NCBI GenBank assembly: GCA_905221605.1
Contig: CAJNDS010000491.1
Coordinates: forward strand, 436,001-500,000
From: Symbiodinium natans
Lineage: Eukaryota > Sar > Dinophyceae > Suessiales > Symbiodiniaceae
Direction of reading: 5' to 3'
DNA: 64,000 nt
Translations under genes and position numbers: made by a program
Notes under the pieces: generated by a model
The model's input: only the letters and a program-made list of their open reading frames with translations
Database searches by the model: none
What the model was told of the DNA's origin: nothing
Shown: piece by piece, positions 18,299-30,207 of the stretch
Position numbering within the stretch: the stretch's first letter is position 1
Layout: every line of letters starts with the position of its first letter

Positions 18299-18380
18299 CC
18301 CAAGACCCCAAGACCCCAAGAGCCCAAGAGCCCAAGACCCCAAGACCCCAAGACCCCAAGACCCCAAGACCACAAGACCC
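18299..18380. repeat. CCCCAAGA 8-bp tandem repeat
   Basis: Roughly ten units of CCCCAAGA, with some CCCAAGAG variants, run without break. They are followed by degenerate CCCCTTAAA units to about 18465. Confidence 0.85.
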
Positions 18381-18630
18381 TAAACACCTTAAAACCCAAA
18401 ATCCCCTGAAAACCCCTTCAAACCCCTTAAACCCCTTAAAACTCTTGAAGACCTTAAAGCCCCTTAGGCAGTCTCCAGGTGTGTCTATTGGTACGGGGAC
18501 GTCACAAAGGAAGACCTCCAAGCTGCCATTCGCATGGCCCACTCCTTTGCTTCTGCGATGCGTCGGTCTGTGGGTTGCCTATTTATTGATACACAGAATT
18601 TTGACCGAATGTGAACTACAAAAAAGAAAA

Positions 18631-18634
18631 AAAA

Positions 18635-18665
<31 letters not shown>
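18631..18665. repeat. (TA)n microsatellite
   Basis: A poly-A stretch leads into about 15 TA units. Confidence 0.9.
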
Positions 18666-18776
18666 CATTCTACGTAATTTTAACGCTACGCGACCCGCCT
18701 CGGCCCGGCCGGGTTTAGCACATCCGCGTGAGCATGGTGATTCTGCAGCACCCAAGTCGCTGGACCCCAAGCAATA

Positions 18777-18893
18777 AGGGTTGGGTTGAGGGTTGAGGGT
18801 TGAGGGTTCCGGGTTTATGGTTTATGGTTTGGGTTGAGGGTTAGTTTAGGGCTCCGCTTTGGGGTTGAGGGTTTTTTTGGGTTTAGGGTTCGG
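18777..18893. repeat. Degenerate telomere-like GGGTTGA/GGGTTTA array
   Basis: Repeated GGGTTGA, GGGTTTA and GGTTTAT units are diverged forms of the plant/dinoflagellate-type TTTAGGG repeat. A second short array of the same GGGTTGA type lies at 19224-19260. Confidence 0.75.
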
Positions 18894-18939
18894 CTTGGAG
18901 TGATCGTAGGCCCTTAAGGTTTAAGGCGACTCTTCGGCA

Positions 18940-19030
18940 GGGTGGGGGGAAGGATGGGGGCAGGTGGGGTGGGGGGGGGAGAGGGGGGGGGGGGGGGTGC
19001 AGGGAGGGGTGTGGGGGGAGGATTTGGAGG
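18940..19030. repeat. G-rich tract
   Basis: There are long runs of G broken by A or T, including a run of more than 10 Gs. It could form G-quadruplex structures on the plus strand. Confidence 0.8.
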
Positions 19031-19806
19031 GGGTGCCTGTTCTGACAACCTATACACCTCCGGCCCGAGGCCTCGGCGGATACTATACTACTTGCATACA
19101 AATAGTGGCCAAAGCCCTCCAAAGTCAAAAGAGTCCAGCGCAGCTCGCTGCGCGCCTCGCAAGGTCAAGCCAGGCGAGTCAGCCGAGTCGGTGACGTATG
19201 TGATGCTTTGCTTGGAGATTAATAGGGTTGAGGGTTAAGGGTTGAGGGTTGAGGGTTGAAGTTGGGTGCATTCAGAAGGCTAGCATGCAGTATCAACGCT
19301 GCGCCTGCCATGTTGCAGATCAAGGTTGCTGGTTTGGTTCGCACTGCTGAGATAGGGTGCAGGATTGGCAGCTAGATTTTGTGTTTAAGGTTTTTGGGTC
19401 AGAAGCCATGATAGGTCTTTGAAGAGCGTGAGGCTGCATGCACTGATAGTCACTGGCTGACAATGAGTCTGATGGCCAATCCGGTGACAATTAATGGAAA
19501 CTGCCTGGTCGAGCAATGTTCGACCCGAACTTATTCTTTCTTGCGTTCCATCTTTCTCAGTGTTCAATGTTGAGGCTAGGCACACATTTCGGGGCACGAA
19601 GGGTGGGACCCTAGTTGTAACACCACTCAGTGCACGCGTGCACGCCTTTGTCCCTGAATCCGGTTCCCTCCTCCCCTGCAGTGTGGTGCGATGCTGCTGG
19701 GCAGGAAGGGCATTTCCCTGGCTGAAATCGGGAGCATTTTTTTTCTCTCGCACCTTTTTTCCGCCAGCCGGGAAGTCACAGCGTCGGGGGGTCACCGTGG
19801 GGGGAG
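19031..19806. other. Gene-poor spacer
   Basis: It holds the 19224-19260 GGGTTGA array. I see nothing else that can be supported. Confidence 0.35.
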
Positions 19807-20481
19807 TCAGCGGGCAGGGAGGCGGCTTGCGGCGACCGGCCGTTCCCAGCGCCCGTCAGCGAGGAGCTCATGAAGCTCGGGCTCGCTGTCGTCGCCGTTG
19901 GCCTCGCCCGCCAGGGGGCAGCTCAAGGAGGGAGCTGGCGAAGGAGCGCTGCGCCGCGACTGCGAGCAGTGCACTCCAGCGGGAGATAACAATGCTGCCC
20001 GGGCCGCGGGTCGCAAGTGCGCCGGGACAGTCGCAGCCCGGTGGCGCGCAAGCAAGCGGAGGAAGGTGGCTGCTTCAGCGCCGAAGCGCTTCCCAACCTC
20101 AAGCCCGATCACGACGAGGCGGCAGCGCCGTGCCCGCTGCAGTTCCGGATACGTGCCCTGCCTCTTGCGCCTCGCTGCCGCGGCGACGCAGTGGCCAGGC
20201 TCGACGTCAGCCCGTGGGTGGGGTTCCCCTGCACGCGTCAGCGGCGACACGAGGGTGGCATCGAGGGCGAGTTGCGCACCATGCCACAGGGGGAGCCCGT
20301 TGGCGACCACTTCAATCCGCCGGTCATTGGCGACGGGCACATCAATGTTCATGTCCGCGACACGCACATTCCTCGCGACGCGAGCGCCGCCCTCACGGCA
20401 AACGCGCGCGACCGCTCGTTCGAGCATGCCCCCGGCGAAGGGATGACACGTGCAACTCGGGAAGTGTATTAGGAGGCGCAA
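19807..20481 (-). pseudogene. LINE C-terminal tail with restriction-like endonuclease motif (copy D)
   Basis: This is 224 codons of one open frame on the minus strand. In order it contains MLERAVARVCREGG, NDRRIEVVANGLPLWHGAQL then LDATLVSPLTR, AAARRKRQGTYPEL, RCRLVVIGLEVGKRFG and FLRLLARHRAA. It ends in EPELHELLADGRW and SRLPAR. It is the most intact example of the tail seen at 2.7-3.3 kb, though the stretch SPAGVHCSQSRRSAPSPAPS in the middle looks like a local frame change. The spacing of E/D, D, K and E residues suits a PD-(D/E)XK nuclease. No upstream reverse-transcriptase portion remains (5' truncated, as is usual for LINEs). No start codon is expected. Confidence 0.7.
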
Positions 20482-23400
20482 CCCTAAACCCTAAGCTTAG
20501 AAGCTCTATAAACCCTAAACAATCCCAGAAAACGAGGAATCGAGTCCTGGCCTTCATCTTCGCCACAGACGAGTCTTTCGACAAGTGTCTGGGCTCGCAT
20601 GTGTGCAGGTGCGCAGAGGGGTTTTTCTCGATCCTAGATGAGGGCCCAATTTCAGGTCCACGGTTGAGTTTTCCCAAAGGTTCTGAGCGACATCACAAAA
20701 ACTAGACGTACTCACACAACCGGACAATCACGCAAGCCTTGCAGAGAGGTGCAAGGCTTAGCCTATGCTTCCCCTGTTTTGTTTCCACTCCATGACACGG
20801 CTCAGGGTTTTTTGCAGCACATCTCTCTGCATCAAGTCGGGTGTGGAGGTAGGTTGCCATCCTTCTTAGCTGAGGTTGATGAAGCTGCCCAAGGACTGTG
20901 GCAAAGGTTTTTGAAGCCTTTGGAGTCAGCTTAATTATTCTCGTTTGCATTCAGCAAGCGCAAAGTATCGACATTGATCCCGGCGGTCTCCTGTTGGATC
21001 AGTTAGAGTGGGGCAGGGCCTTTAGTTTTTCAGTCGCCACTGGCCCAACCGTGACAAAGTACTCCCATTGCCGCTCTTGAACTGCATCTGAGCCGCCGAT
21101 GATTGGAGATTGAGTCTTGAACCCTGCACCCAAGACACAACTTCCCTAAATCGGTGAACCCATCCCCTACAAACTCTGCGGGGCCTACGGCACAGGAGCC
21201 CTTCAAGATGAGCTGTGGCGACCAGCCTCCTGGCAATTTCGGGTTTATGAGATGTTCATCCCCATGCTTTGGGCTCTGCCATCTTCTGCAATCGGCCGAA
21301 AGTGTGAATCGGCGAGAGAGGGGATGGTGTTTGTCTTCGAAGCCCGCTTTTGATGCTGAATGCTGTGTAAACAGAGTCCCCCCTGTCGGTTCAGGCTTAG
21401 GGTCAAGTGTTCGGGGCTCATAAAATAAAAACGGTTTAGGAAGCCCTGGGAGATGTCCCACGCCAAGGTTGTGCGTTCACTTGGCGCACATCTCCTTAGC
21501 CACGGCCGGCTGAAGGTGGATCGCGATCGGGCGAACAGGCGAGGACAGATCTGGTGGTGAGCTGGCTAACAGGTTGGAGAGCAGTGGCAGTTCGAACTTT
21601 GGGATCTATGAGTGGAGGAAGCATGGATGGTGTGGAAGAATCGGCCGAACCATTCCTTATACTGCAAAACAGTTTGACAAAGGCATCACGCTGTGGGGAT
21701 GCTCCTGTGCAGGTCCCTTGCGCGCCATGTGAACCGGATGCGGTTTCACCACAAGACAGCGCGCAGGATTGAAAGGTCCAGATTCAGGGACGAAGGCTTA
21801 TGACTGCTGAATGTTGCTGAGGGACGTTTAGTTCTTGACCTTCATTGTAATTACGTGCAGCGCGGCTGCAGGGGCGGACCTTCAAGCATTGAGCTTCTCC
21901 TAACTGCTTCGGATCCTGGTGTGATGGTTAGCCTCCATGTGCACCCTCATCACATGGAGGTAACCCTAAACCGACGAAAGCGTACTCACAATCAAAAAAG
22001 AGCCTGGACCTGGTTCGATCGAGTTGTTAGCTTCTCAGTTCACCTGAGAGCTGCTCCGAGGCAAGAGCCTTTGAGACAGACCATGGCTCAGGGTTTAAGG
22101 GTTCCTTGCTTTTTGGGGGCCTCCTTTTGAGGAACCTTCTACGTGGGTTTTTTGACGGGGAGGCCTTGAAACTGGGAGACCCTCGCATCTGCATCGGCTG
22201 GCCAAGAAGGGAAATTGCTGCAATCTTACATTCGGGATGCCAGGAGCACATGCCCGGCCAAAGCAGAGAGGATCGCAGCCCCTGACTGAACAAGGGTGCG
22301 CGGCACGGGATGCTCAACTCTGGAATGGCCACGCCTCGGGATGAAACGAACCACCGACATGCTGCCTACTTGGGTCCTGGTTGTCCTGGATCACATCCGG
22401 CGGGAAACTGTCTGTGCCGCCCGCGGTGCAGCTATCAGCACTAATTACCTGCACTTCCGTTTTCATCGCAGGCAAGAACGGCCTAGAAGAAAAAAGGAGG
22501 CAGCCCCACAAACCCGTCATGCCCGTGGACGTTCGCCCGCTGATCGGACGCGCTGGCCGTCGAGGCAGCCACGAGGGGCAGGGGCAGACGAAGAAGAGGA
22601 ACGCCAACCTGAGTGCGAAAATGCATACTGTCGCGGCCCGAAACTTTCCTAAACTTTAGACCTTTATGCCTAGCTTGAACAAATGAGCTTGCGCTCTCGC
22701 AGCCATGGACGTCTCACGCTTGAGCTCTGCAACCTGCACACCTGATGACTGCACTTGCCGCGCCGCAGGGTCTTTTTCGAACAAACCCATTTAGAAATGA
22801 CAAGAACGCCACTACCCGACTCAGGTTCGAGAAGCTAGCTACGCACCCCGGACATCCCGAATCTTTACACGACCCTCGTTGGGGCGGCGACTGCATGTCC
22901 AAGTCAGGTCGTGAAATGTTGGACGGCAGAAGTGGGGTCTCCAACTGACCCCGAACCCCGGCCTCCATGTGGCAGCGATTGTAGGAAGTTCTGTGGGTTT
23001 CAGCAGATCGTGGTTGCAGTGCCCCTGCCCTTCGCCCCTCTACATAGTTCTTTTCCCCGGAATCCGCAGGCCTTTGTTGGAAGTGTGCATTCACAAACAT
23101 TCACAAACGGGAGTTCGGGGTGACAGTTCGTGACCGCATGTGCAGCGAACACTTTCGTCTTTGGTATCCAGCTGCTGGATTGTCTCCAGTGCTTCCCAAA
23201 GCGTCTCAAGGCTCTTTCCCATTTGTATCTTTCAGAGTTTTGGGGCTTGTGCCCTTTCATTGACCCGACCCATGCACACACTGGATGGCATACCCTCACC
23301 AGCACGAAGCTGGAGGCCTAGACTACCTGCGGCAGTCAGTTTCCAGGTGCCCCCTTTGGGGGCTGACCTGCGTGGGCCCATGATTCAAGACGCCCCCCCC

Positions 23401-25727
23401 GAAGCTACACTCCAAGTGACCTCAGGGCCCTGGCGGGTGATGATCGAAAAGGCTTCTCCAGTGGCTGTTCGGTTTCGTTGTTCGGTTTAGTCATCAAGGG
23501 TGATGCAAGGGCAGCCACCAATGTGTTTGTAAGCCTGGTGGTGCTATAGGCCACTATCATTCGTTTTCGCAGCTGCTGCTCGGCATCGCCAATGGGATCT
23601 TCGGAGGAAAAGAAGACTGGGGTGAGCGGAAGCAAGTGTACATCATGCAGGCCGATTCGCCAAGCCTTTCCATCCCGAATGTCTTGATCTTCACCGATTG
23701 TCGTACTGGCATGGCATACTGGCATATAGTAACGGACAAGTGCCCGTCCTGGCACAAGTTTTGCCGCCCACGACTGAGGACGCGGAATTGATGCTCCACG
23801 TGGCAAAGTCCTCCTCTTAGCATGCAAGCAAGGCTTTCGACCTATATATCAAGCTGAAAGAGTATCATGCTTTGTCAGCTATGTGGGAGGGAGGGTGCAG
23901 TGACATGTTGTGATGTGCGGATGCAAGTTTCGGATCCCAGAGGCCAGAGACCTCCTCAAATTCCCCTTCCTTAAACCTCAGAATCGGGCCCTACTGTTGT
24001 GTAGCAGTTTTGCACTGCCGGTCTCTTCCTTTCAAGAAACTCTGGTTTAGCCAAGCCTATTCTCCGGCTTGCTTCCCCTGCTTAGGATATATCCCCAATG
24101 AAGGACCATTGTGCACACGCCACAAGCACCAAACCCACATGTACCACTATCTGCATACTACAGTGGATGGCCCATGGAAACCCCGGTTCCCATATGCTTC
24201 GATTGTTATTCTACCTGACACATTCGACAGCAACAGCGAAGTCCATGAGGAGACCTCCGCCTGCACATTAGGCAATGTCCAGCAGACTACATCATGCATG
24301 CGAGGGAGAGCTTGGTCAACAGTGCCGCCAGTACATGTTGCCCTAAGGCATCTCCTAGGCGTCCGGCATCATCGTCTGCCAGCTCAGGCGCAGGCCAGAA
24401 AATTGTCATTTCATCCTGACGATCTTGCCGATTCCTGCCAAGCAAGGTTCGGCACCTCACCTACCAGAAAAGCCTACGAATGCAGGTATCACTCTGTGTG
24501 TGTGTGTGTGTGTCTCGGTGCGACTCCATGAACAACCCAGAAGCCCCTGGGCAAGTCCCCTAAACTTTCGGCACAACTCGAGAAGTGTACCGAGAGCCTA
24601 AAGTCTAACATGCTTACCCTAAACCCTAAACCCTTGTGCGAGTGCGAGAGCCGAAACCCACAACCTGCTTCAGTGTGTGCGAAGCCCCTAACCCCAAAAC
24701 CCTCAATCCTAAGCTCTCGCCTGCGGTCCGTAGGCCTCTTTGACTACGACGAGGAGCTCCGTGCAGCAGGCATGGGGCAGGCAAGAGATGGCACGAGCTC
24801 GGGCGAAGCAACAACAAGTGACAATGATGGTGATACTAGAACTTGAACCATTGCACAAGATTATAATATGAGACGCGTGCGTATAACAAGGATGCTGCGG
24901 CGTAGTGGTAATACGAAATGCATATTCAATGTTTATGGATTGACACTTTATTCATCGCAGCAAGCAACCGTATAGTGAAAAAACGCTGTTATGACCAAAC
25001 TGCATGACAAATATCAGCTGCGCAGGCATGAACATAAGCGCGTGCGTGCGTGCGTGGGTGGGTGGGTGGGCGGGTGTGTGTGTGTGTCTCTATACATATA
25101 TCGTAGCATATATCTCTATATCTAGGTGTATACATGTATATTTTCCTTCGAATGTAGGAGAATTTGGAAGATGCTGATATGAGGATCGTATCATACAACG
25201 ACAACGATCCTATGGTTTCTCTTGACACGACTGCGCAATCATCTTCATAATGCATCGCAACGAAAGAAAAGAAGCGATCTCACAGATGAATAAGAACTTC
25301 CGTCAAGCCTCAAGAGAGATCCGAATCGCTCGATAGCTGCTTTGTGCAAGGCTCAGGGCGGCCGCTCGGGGTGGGGACCCCAAGTAGGGCTTGTGCTTGA
25401 CGGCCGCCAAGTAGGTTGCGAGTCAAGTGGCCAGTGACGTCGCGGAATTTTCTGTAGTATGGTTGTTCGATGTATGTCGAGGGTTCTGGGGCTCATGGCT
25501 ACAAGATGCCTTCGGTCCAAGCAAAAGCGGTGGCAGTTGCTATGGTGGCATTGTAAATCAACACAACCGCAACCGCAAAGATGTTCTGATAGATTCTGGG
25601 CAGGTAATCGTATCAGTCGATGCATCGTGTAAGGGCTTTTTGGGCAAATGGCCACGCAATAATGTGGTTCTAAAGCGCAACCTGTGTGGCAGCATCTGAA
25701 TAGCCTAGCGCGGATGATCCGAAGTCC
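20482..25727. other. Long gene-poor region
   Basis: No gene could be supported over 5.2 kb. Short telomere-like patches occur at about 20480-20522 and 24615-24635. Microsatellites lie at 24493-24514 (GT) and 25028-25088 (GTGC, GTGG, then GT). Frames up to about 170 codons exist on the plus strand (for example 24010-24531) but show no recognisable motif. Exons of long intron-containing genes may be hidden here. Confidence 0.4.
25028..25088. repeat. Compound (GTGC)n(GTGG)n(GT)n microsatellite
   Basis: GCGTGC units pass into GTGG units and then GT units without interruption. Confidence 0.9.
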
Positions 25728-26366
25728 ATGCGGCGAGGCTACCATTTATTTGGAATCGCTGGCGCTGTCTGCTTGCTTTGCACTCGGCTGGCAAGATGTT
25801 TCTTGGCCTCCTCGTCGCCATCACCGGCCCTCCGACGACGCGACCATATGAGATGGCTGTTTGCATCAGGCTTTCTCCCAGCGGCAGAAGCTGCTGAAGC
25901 CGCAGAAGCCCGAGCTAGTGATGCAGCGTGCATTCGGGAGGCTGCCATGGCCGTGGCCCGGCAAGACCCAGTCCTAGCGCCGAGCTTGTTGCGGCTAGCC
26001 TTCCATGATGCCGCAACGCGGCGGCAGGGGGAAAACGGCCAGGGTCCCAATGGATCAATCCGCTTTGAGCTAACGCGGGATGAGAACTTCGGGCCCTCCA
26101 TGACAGCTGCGCTGGCAGTGGTGGAGGGCATCGTGCAGCGCTGCAAGGTGAGCTGGGCCGACGCCATTGCTGTCAGCGGCGCGGCCGTGGTTGAGGCCAT
26201 GGGAGGGCCGTCTATAACCATCACGACCGGGAGGTCGGATGCTTCAGGCCCCGATGCGGGCAAGCGCCTGCCCAACGGCACCCTTACCGCCGGGTCGATT
26301 CGGGACTACTTCCGCCAGCTTGGAATGTCTGATGCCGAGCTGGTCGCACTTCTTGGAGCTCATACG
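25728..26366 (+). CDS. Class-I haem peroxidase (ascorbate-peroxidase-like), 5' part, probably plastid/thylakoid targeted
   Basis: The frame starts at an ATG. The leader has a hydrophobic core (FGIAGAVCLLCTRLARCFLA) like the signal peptide of a dinoflagellate plastid presequence. Next comes an S/P/R-rich stretch, then RRR, a hydrophobic run and an Ala-rich AEA end, which resembles a twin-arginine thylakoid-lumen signal. The mature part has the distal haem motif with R89 and H93 (LLRLAFHDA), the conserved G-NGSIRFE region, VSWADAIAVSGA, and the proximal-helix motif LLGAHT with H212. H93 and H212 are 119 residues apart, close to the spacing in ascorbate peroxidase. The enzyme would reduce hydrogen peroxide. 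Coding similarity stops right after GAHT, where GTGCCC follows, so I place an exon end at 26366. The raw frame runs on to a stop at 26388-26390. The C-terminal third is not visible; this is either a long-intron gene or a truncated copy. Confidence 0.75.
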
Positions 26367-26959
26367 GTGCCCAGGCAGAACTTCGCGTAGTCACGTAGTC
26401 CTGTTCCCATGGCATTTCCGTGTACATGTTGTTCCTAGGTGATACAGTCGGAAAGCCATTCATATGTCCGGCACTCCCGGGGAAACTATCCACATGGAGG
26501 TATTTCGTTCCGCCGCAGGTCCCCACATGTGCCGTTAGCTGAGTGACTCCTTGTTTAGACACCCACCGTGAGTCCCAGCAAACCTTTCAACAAGAGGTTG
26601 CCCATGGGGGCAACCATCAGCAAAGAACCTGAAGCTTGGCCCTCGGAAGGCCTCATGCCTCTTGATCCTCCCAAAGCTAAGCCAGCCTGCACGACCCAGC
26701 AACCCCTACATCCCAATTGTGATGCCCACTGTGCCCCTGGCAATCCCCAATGTCCTGCCCGAAACCCTACACCCTAATCCCTCCCTAACTCTAAACCCTA
26801 TAGACCCCCTAAACCCCCTAAACCAAAATGTCCTGTTTGCCAAAGACCCCTGGCGGCAAACCAGGTGGGGCGATGGACATCCCTGCTTGATGTGCGCCCG
26901 GACTGCCTTGACAAGGCGCAGAACTTCGTGGCTTTGGGGCTCTTGGTTTAAAAAGTATA
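26367..26959. other. Downstream of the peroxidase exon; telomere-like patch
   Basis: A possible intron starts at 26367. I looked for the C-terminal peroxidase part (the region after the proximal His) and did not see it. Degenerate CCCTAAA units lie at about 26760-26825. Confidence 0.4.
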
Positions 26960-27455
26960 GTAAAATAAAAACCATAATGACGTAATGACATAACAACAGA
27001 ATAACTCAATATCATAAATGAACAAAAACAGAATAACAGACAGAATCACATAATAACATGATAACAGACAGAGTCACATAATAACATAACAACAGACAGA
27101 ATCACACAATAACATAACAACATAACAACATAATGGCGTAATAACGCAATAGCATTGAAAACATCATAACATCATAACACTATAACATAATAACATAATA
27201 GCATAATAACAAAATAACATACTAACATAATAATAACATACTAGCATAATGACATACTAACATAATGACATAATAATACTAAGAACACAATATTAAACAC
27301 AACAACATAATAACACAACAGTAACATAGTAACATCATAATAACGTAAACACGTACCATCATAATATCATAACAACATAAGAAACATCATACCACAATAG
27401 CATAGGAACAACAAAAAAGAAGAACATAATCACCGAAACATATAATAAGATGCCA
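26960..27455. repeat. A-rich satellite-like tract (AACATAATAACA units)
   Basis: About 500 bp is built almost only of ATAACA, AACATA, ACATAATG and ACAGACAGA-type words with very few Gs. This is a short-period degenerate tandem repeat, strikingly different from the GC-richer surroundings. Confidence 0.85.
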
Positions 27456-30207
27456 ACATGGGCTACAGAGCTCCAGGCCAGCAGAAACAAGAACAAAAGC
27501 AGAGCTTTCAAAAAACTGAGCTTGGGGGGGAGAACATCGTTGCAGTCTTTCTGCCCGCAGGAGGGCCGAGCTTTCTGGACCTGCTCGCGGGAGCGCTCGG
27601 AGTAGGGGCTGCGGTTCAGAAAGGGGGGCCTCGGTTGTCTTGTTCGGATCTCGGGTTTTGAGGGTTCAGGGTTCTCCCCGTGTCCTTGCGGGAGTCGATC
27701 CAGATGTGCTGGTGGCAGGCTCAGCCGATGCGGTAACAAAGGTTTGCAGTGTTTTGCCTGTGCTGACTGGAAACCTCAAACCCTGAACCGGATTGAACAC
27801 TTCCGGCTGCATACTGTAGCACTATCGAGGAGCAGGGCCGTCGTCTTCCCTTCACCAGAAGCCCTGCAGTCTTCAACAACAAGTACTTCCAGGAGGCCCT
27901 TGTGTGTAGGGGTGGCATTTTTGTGCTGTTGCCATGCCAGCGCCGAGCTCGGGAGAGCTTTATCACTTGGGCAGTGGGGGGGTATCAAGTTACGGTATCA
28001 AGGTATCTCACAAGTTACCCGTCGTCTTGTGTTGAAAACGATCGCAGGGTCTGAGTTGGAACCGAGCCTTCCTGCTTGCGTGGGGTGGGCTGTTCGATTG
28101 CGACGAGCCGACCCAATATTAAGAACAGCGAGGTGCCCTGGCCAAAGCATGTCATCGGCTCAGACGCCGCAACAGCAGCCTAGGCTTCTTAGGTTCCTCG
28201 CACATTCGCACAATGTCCGGTATGCCGACGTGCTGCGTGGTCTTCCTGGGCCTCGCAAGATTTGCATGCGGGTAGCACCTTCGGAATGTTAATCATGCTT
28301 TTTGTTTTTTGTCTTTACCATGTCAGCACAAGGCAAGGTTTGTAAGGGTCTATCATATGAAAGTGGAGGGTTTCAAGACGATCTACAGTTGTGGTGATGG
28401 CAGATTTTCTGGTGAAGTCACCGGCTTTTGCAGGTCTCCGTATATCCGGTGGCCACAAGGATCCGACTTTAGGTTTTGGTCGATCCCCAGCCTAGCAACA
28501 ACCCAAGAATTGTTCTTTTGTTAACACTTGTCCTTAATGGGATTATAGTAGGGGGTAATCCAATCCCCTTTTCGTGACTGCTAGCGTTAGGGGGAACATC
28601 TCAAACTTTACTGTAACATGCCCTAGCCCAAATGAGCACAGGAAAGCCATTCCATTTGGGCTAATTTTCGGTTGCCGCTGGCGTAAGAACTCTCCATGTT
28701 TCATTGCCACCGGTACACATCATTCTCGTTACAGCTGCTATCTGCGAATATTCTTGCTGCCAGAGTAATAACAATCCGAATTTAACCTAGCAGTACTTGA
28801 AGGCTTGACAGCCCAGGCTGAATGCCCCTTCTGAAGCCTGGGCCAATGGTGGCCAAGCTGCTCGGTCACGCGTTACGTCAAATAGGGGTTTAGGGCTTAG
28901 GGTTTAGGGTTTAGGGTCCAGGGTAGGGTTTAGCAGGCAAGCTACCACAGGGGCCCTGAAGCTTGGAGGTTTGGGGTTGAGGCTGCAGGGGCCGAAGCAC
29001 GCCTGCGCGCGAAGCCCCAAACCTTGGCAAAGAAAACGAATTCGACGTATATGGTATGTGCCCTGCATTGCGTCGCGAGTGTCAGCTAGGCAGGTGGCAA
29101 AAGAAAAGCCTAAACTTCCTAGCCTTAACGTCGCACTCGATTGGACACAGGTAAGGGGCGGGTTTTGGGCCTTCCTTCCTAGTTCTGAGCCGGCGCCCGT
29201 TGCGGAAGGTGCCTTACATTTCACCCTAACCCTCTGCAGCTCCCCCCCATACAGCCCCCCCGCCCCTTCAAAATTTGAGGGACAGGGTTGGGGCACCCAG
29301 AATTCCTGAACTCCCTGTGCGCTATCAGGGCTCAGGGAAATGAGCAACTCCTGGATCGGGGCATGAAGGGCTCTTATGTAGGGTTGCTGAGCCTTGGCGG
29401 GGGCGAAGGCCGGCTCTGCTTCTGGGCGCCCTTGGAGGCGTGGTTCGAAAGATGCGTGGTCCTCTGAACCCCGAAGCCCTCACCCTAAACCCCCAAATCC
29501 TAAAGCCCCAAAGCCCTAAACCCTAAACCCCAAACCCGAAACCCTAAACCCCATAACTCCGAGACCTTGGGGCCCCCCGGCGACGACAGAAACAAACCGA
29601 ACTCTCGCGCCAAAACCCTGCATCCCAAACACCCTTGACCTTGCATCCGAAACTTCTAGGGCCGAAGCCCAAGTCAAAAACCCTGGACTTGGTTTAGAGT
29701 TTCTGGACTTCTCAGGGTCAGATCGTCGGAAGTTAGGGTTCAGGGCTTTTAGGATTCTTGGCCTGCGCCAAGGCAACAAGACTTCTTCTGAGGATGCTTT
29801 CCCTGGCCATTGAGCCTAAAAGCCCTACCAGCCTCAGACCCCTGAACCCTAAACCCTAAACCCTGAACCAGGCCCCAGACTGAGTGAGATTGCGCAGCGG
29901 GTGCCCAGTGCTGTGCCGGCACTTCGAGCCAGCCTGGAAGGCAGGCCGACCAGCTTGGGCTCAGGAGGACCAGCTTGGGCTCAGGAGAGTTGGGTGGTTT
30001 AAGAGCTCCTGGTTACAAACGTGTTGGCCGAAGGCCTGAGAGCTTGGTGTAGTGCTGATTCGGAAGATTCAGGGTCAAAAAAGGGGGATCCTCTAAGACC
30101 TAGAGACCTGAAAGCCTAAGCTCCTCAATTGGGGTCTTTCGCTGACGGCTAAGGGTTTCGGCTCGGCGGCCTTTGCTGGAGTGCAAAGCCCCCTTTATAA
30201 GTGCGCC
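27456..30207. other. Gene-poor region upstream of the membrane-protein array
   Basis: No supported gene; a 180-codon frame at 27744-28292 has no recognisable motif. Telomere-like TTTAGGG units lie at 28884-28932, and CCCTAAA units at 29480-29552 and 29839-29869. A short perfect hairpin (TAGCCCAAATG...CATTTGGGCTA) is at 28624-28663, and a 20-bp direct duplication at 29948-29987. Parts of 29.08-29.33 kb (TCAGCTA.GC.GGTGGCAAAA, ATTCCTGAACTCCCTGTG) recur at 36.5 and 37.49 kb, so flanking DNA was duplicated together with the genes. Confidence 0.5.

Noticed and set aside
29948-29987. Spliced-leader relic (GGCTCAGG words)
   Set aside because: It shares only a few bases with the leader (GGCTCA); the CCATTTT part is absent.
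30181-30207. Upstream GTG or TTG starts for the membrane-protein genes (30181, 33345, 37819) and for the DHHC gene (51695)
   Set aside because: A eukaryotic nuclear gene should start at ATG. The shared MRDDI ATG, and the ATG at 51746, are the better starts.
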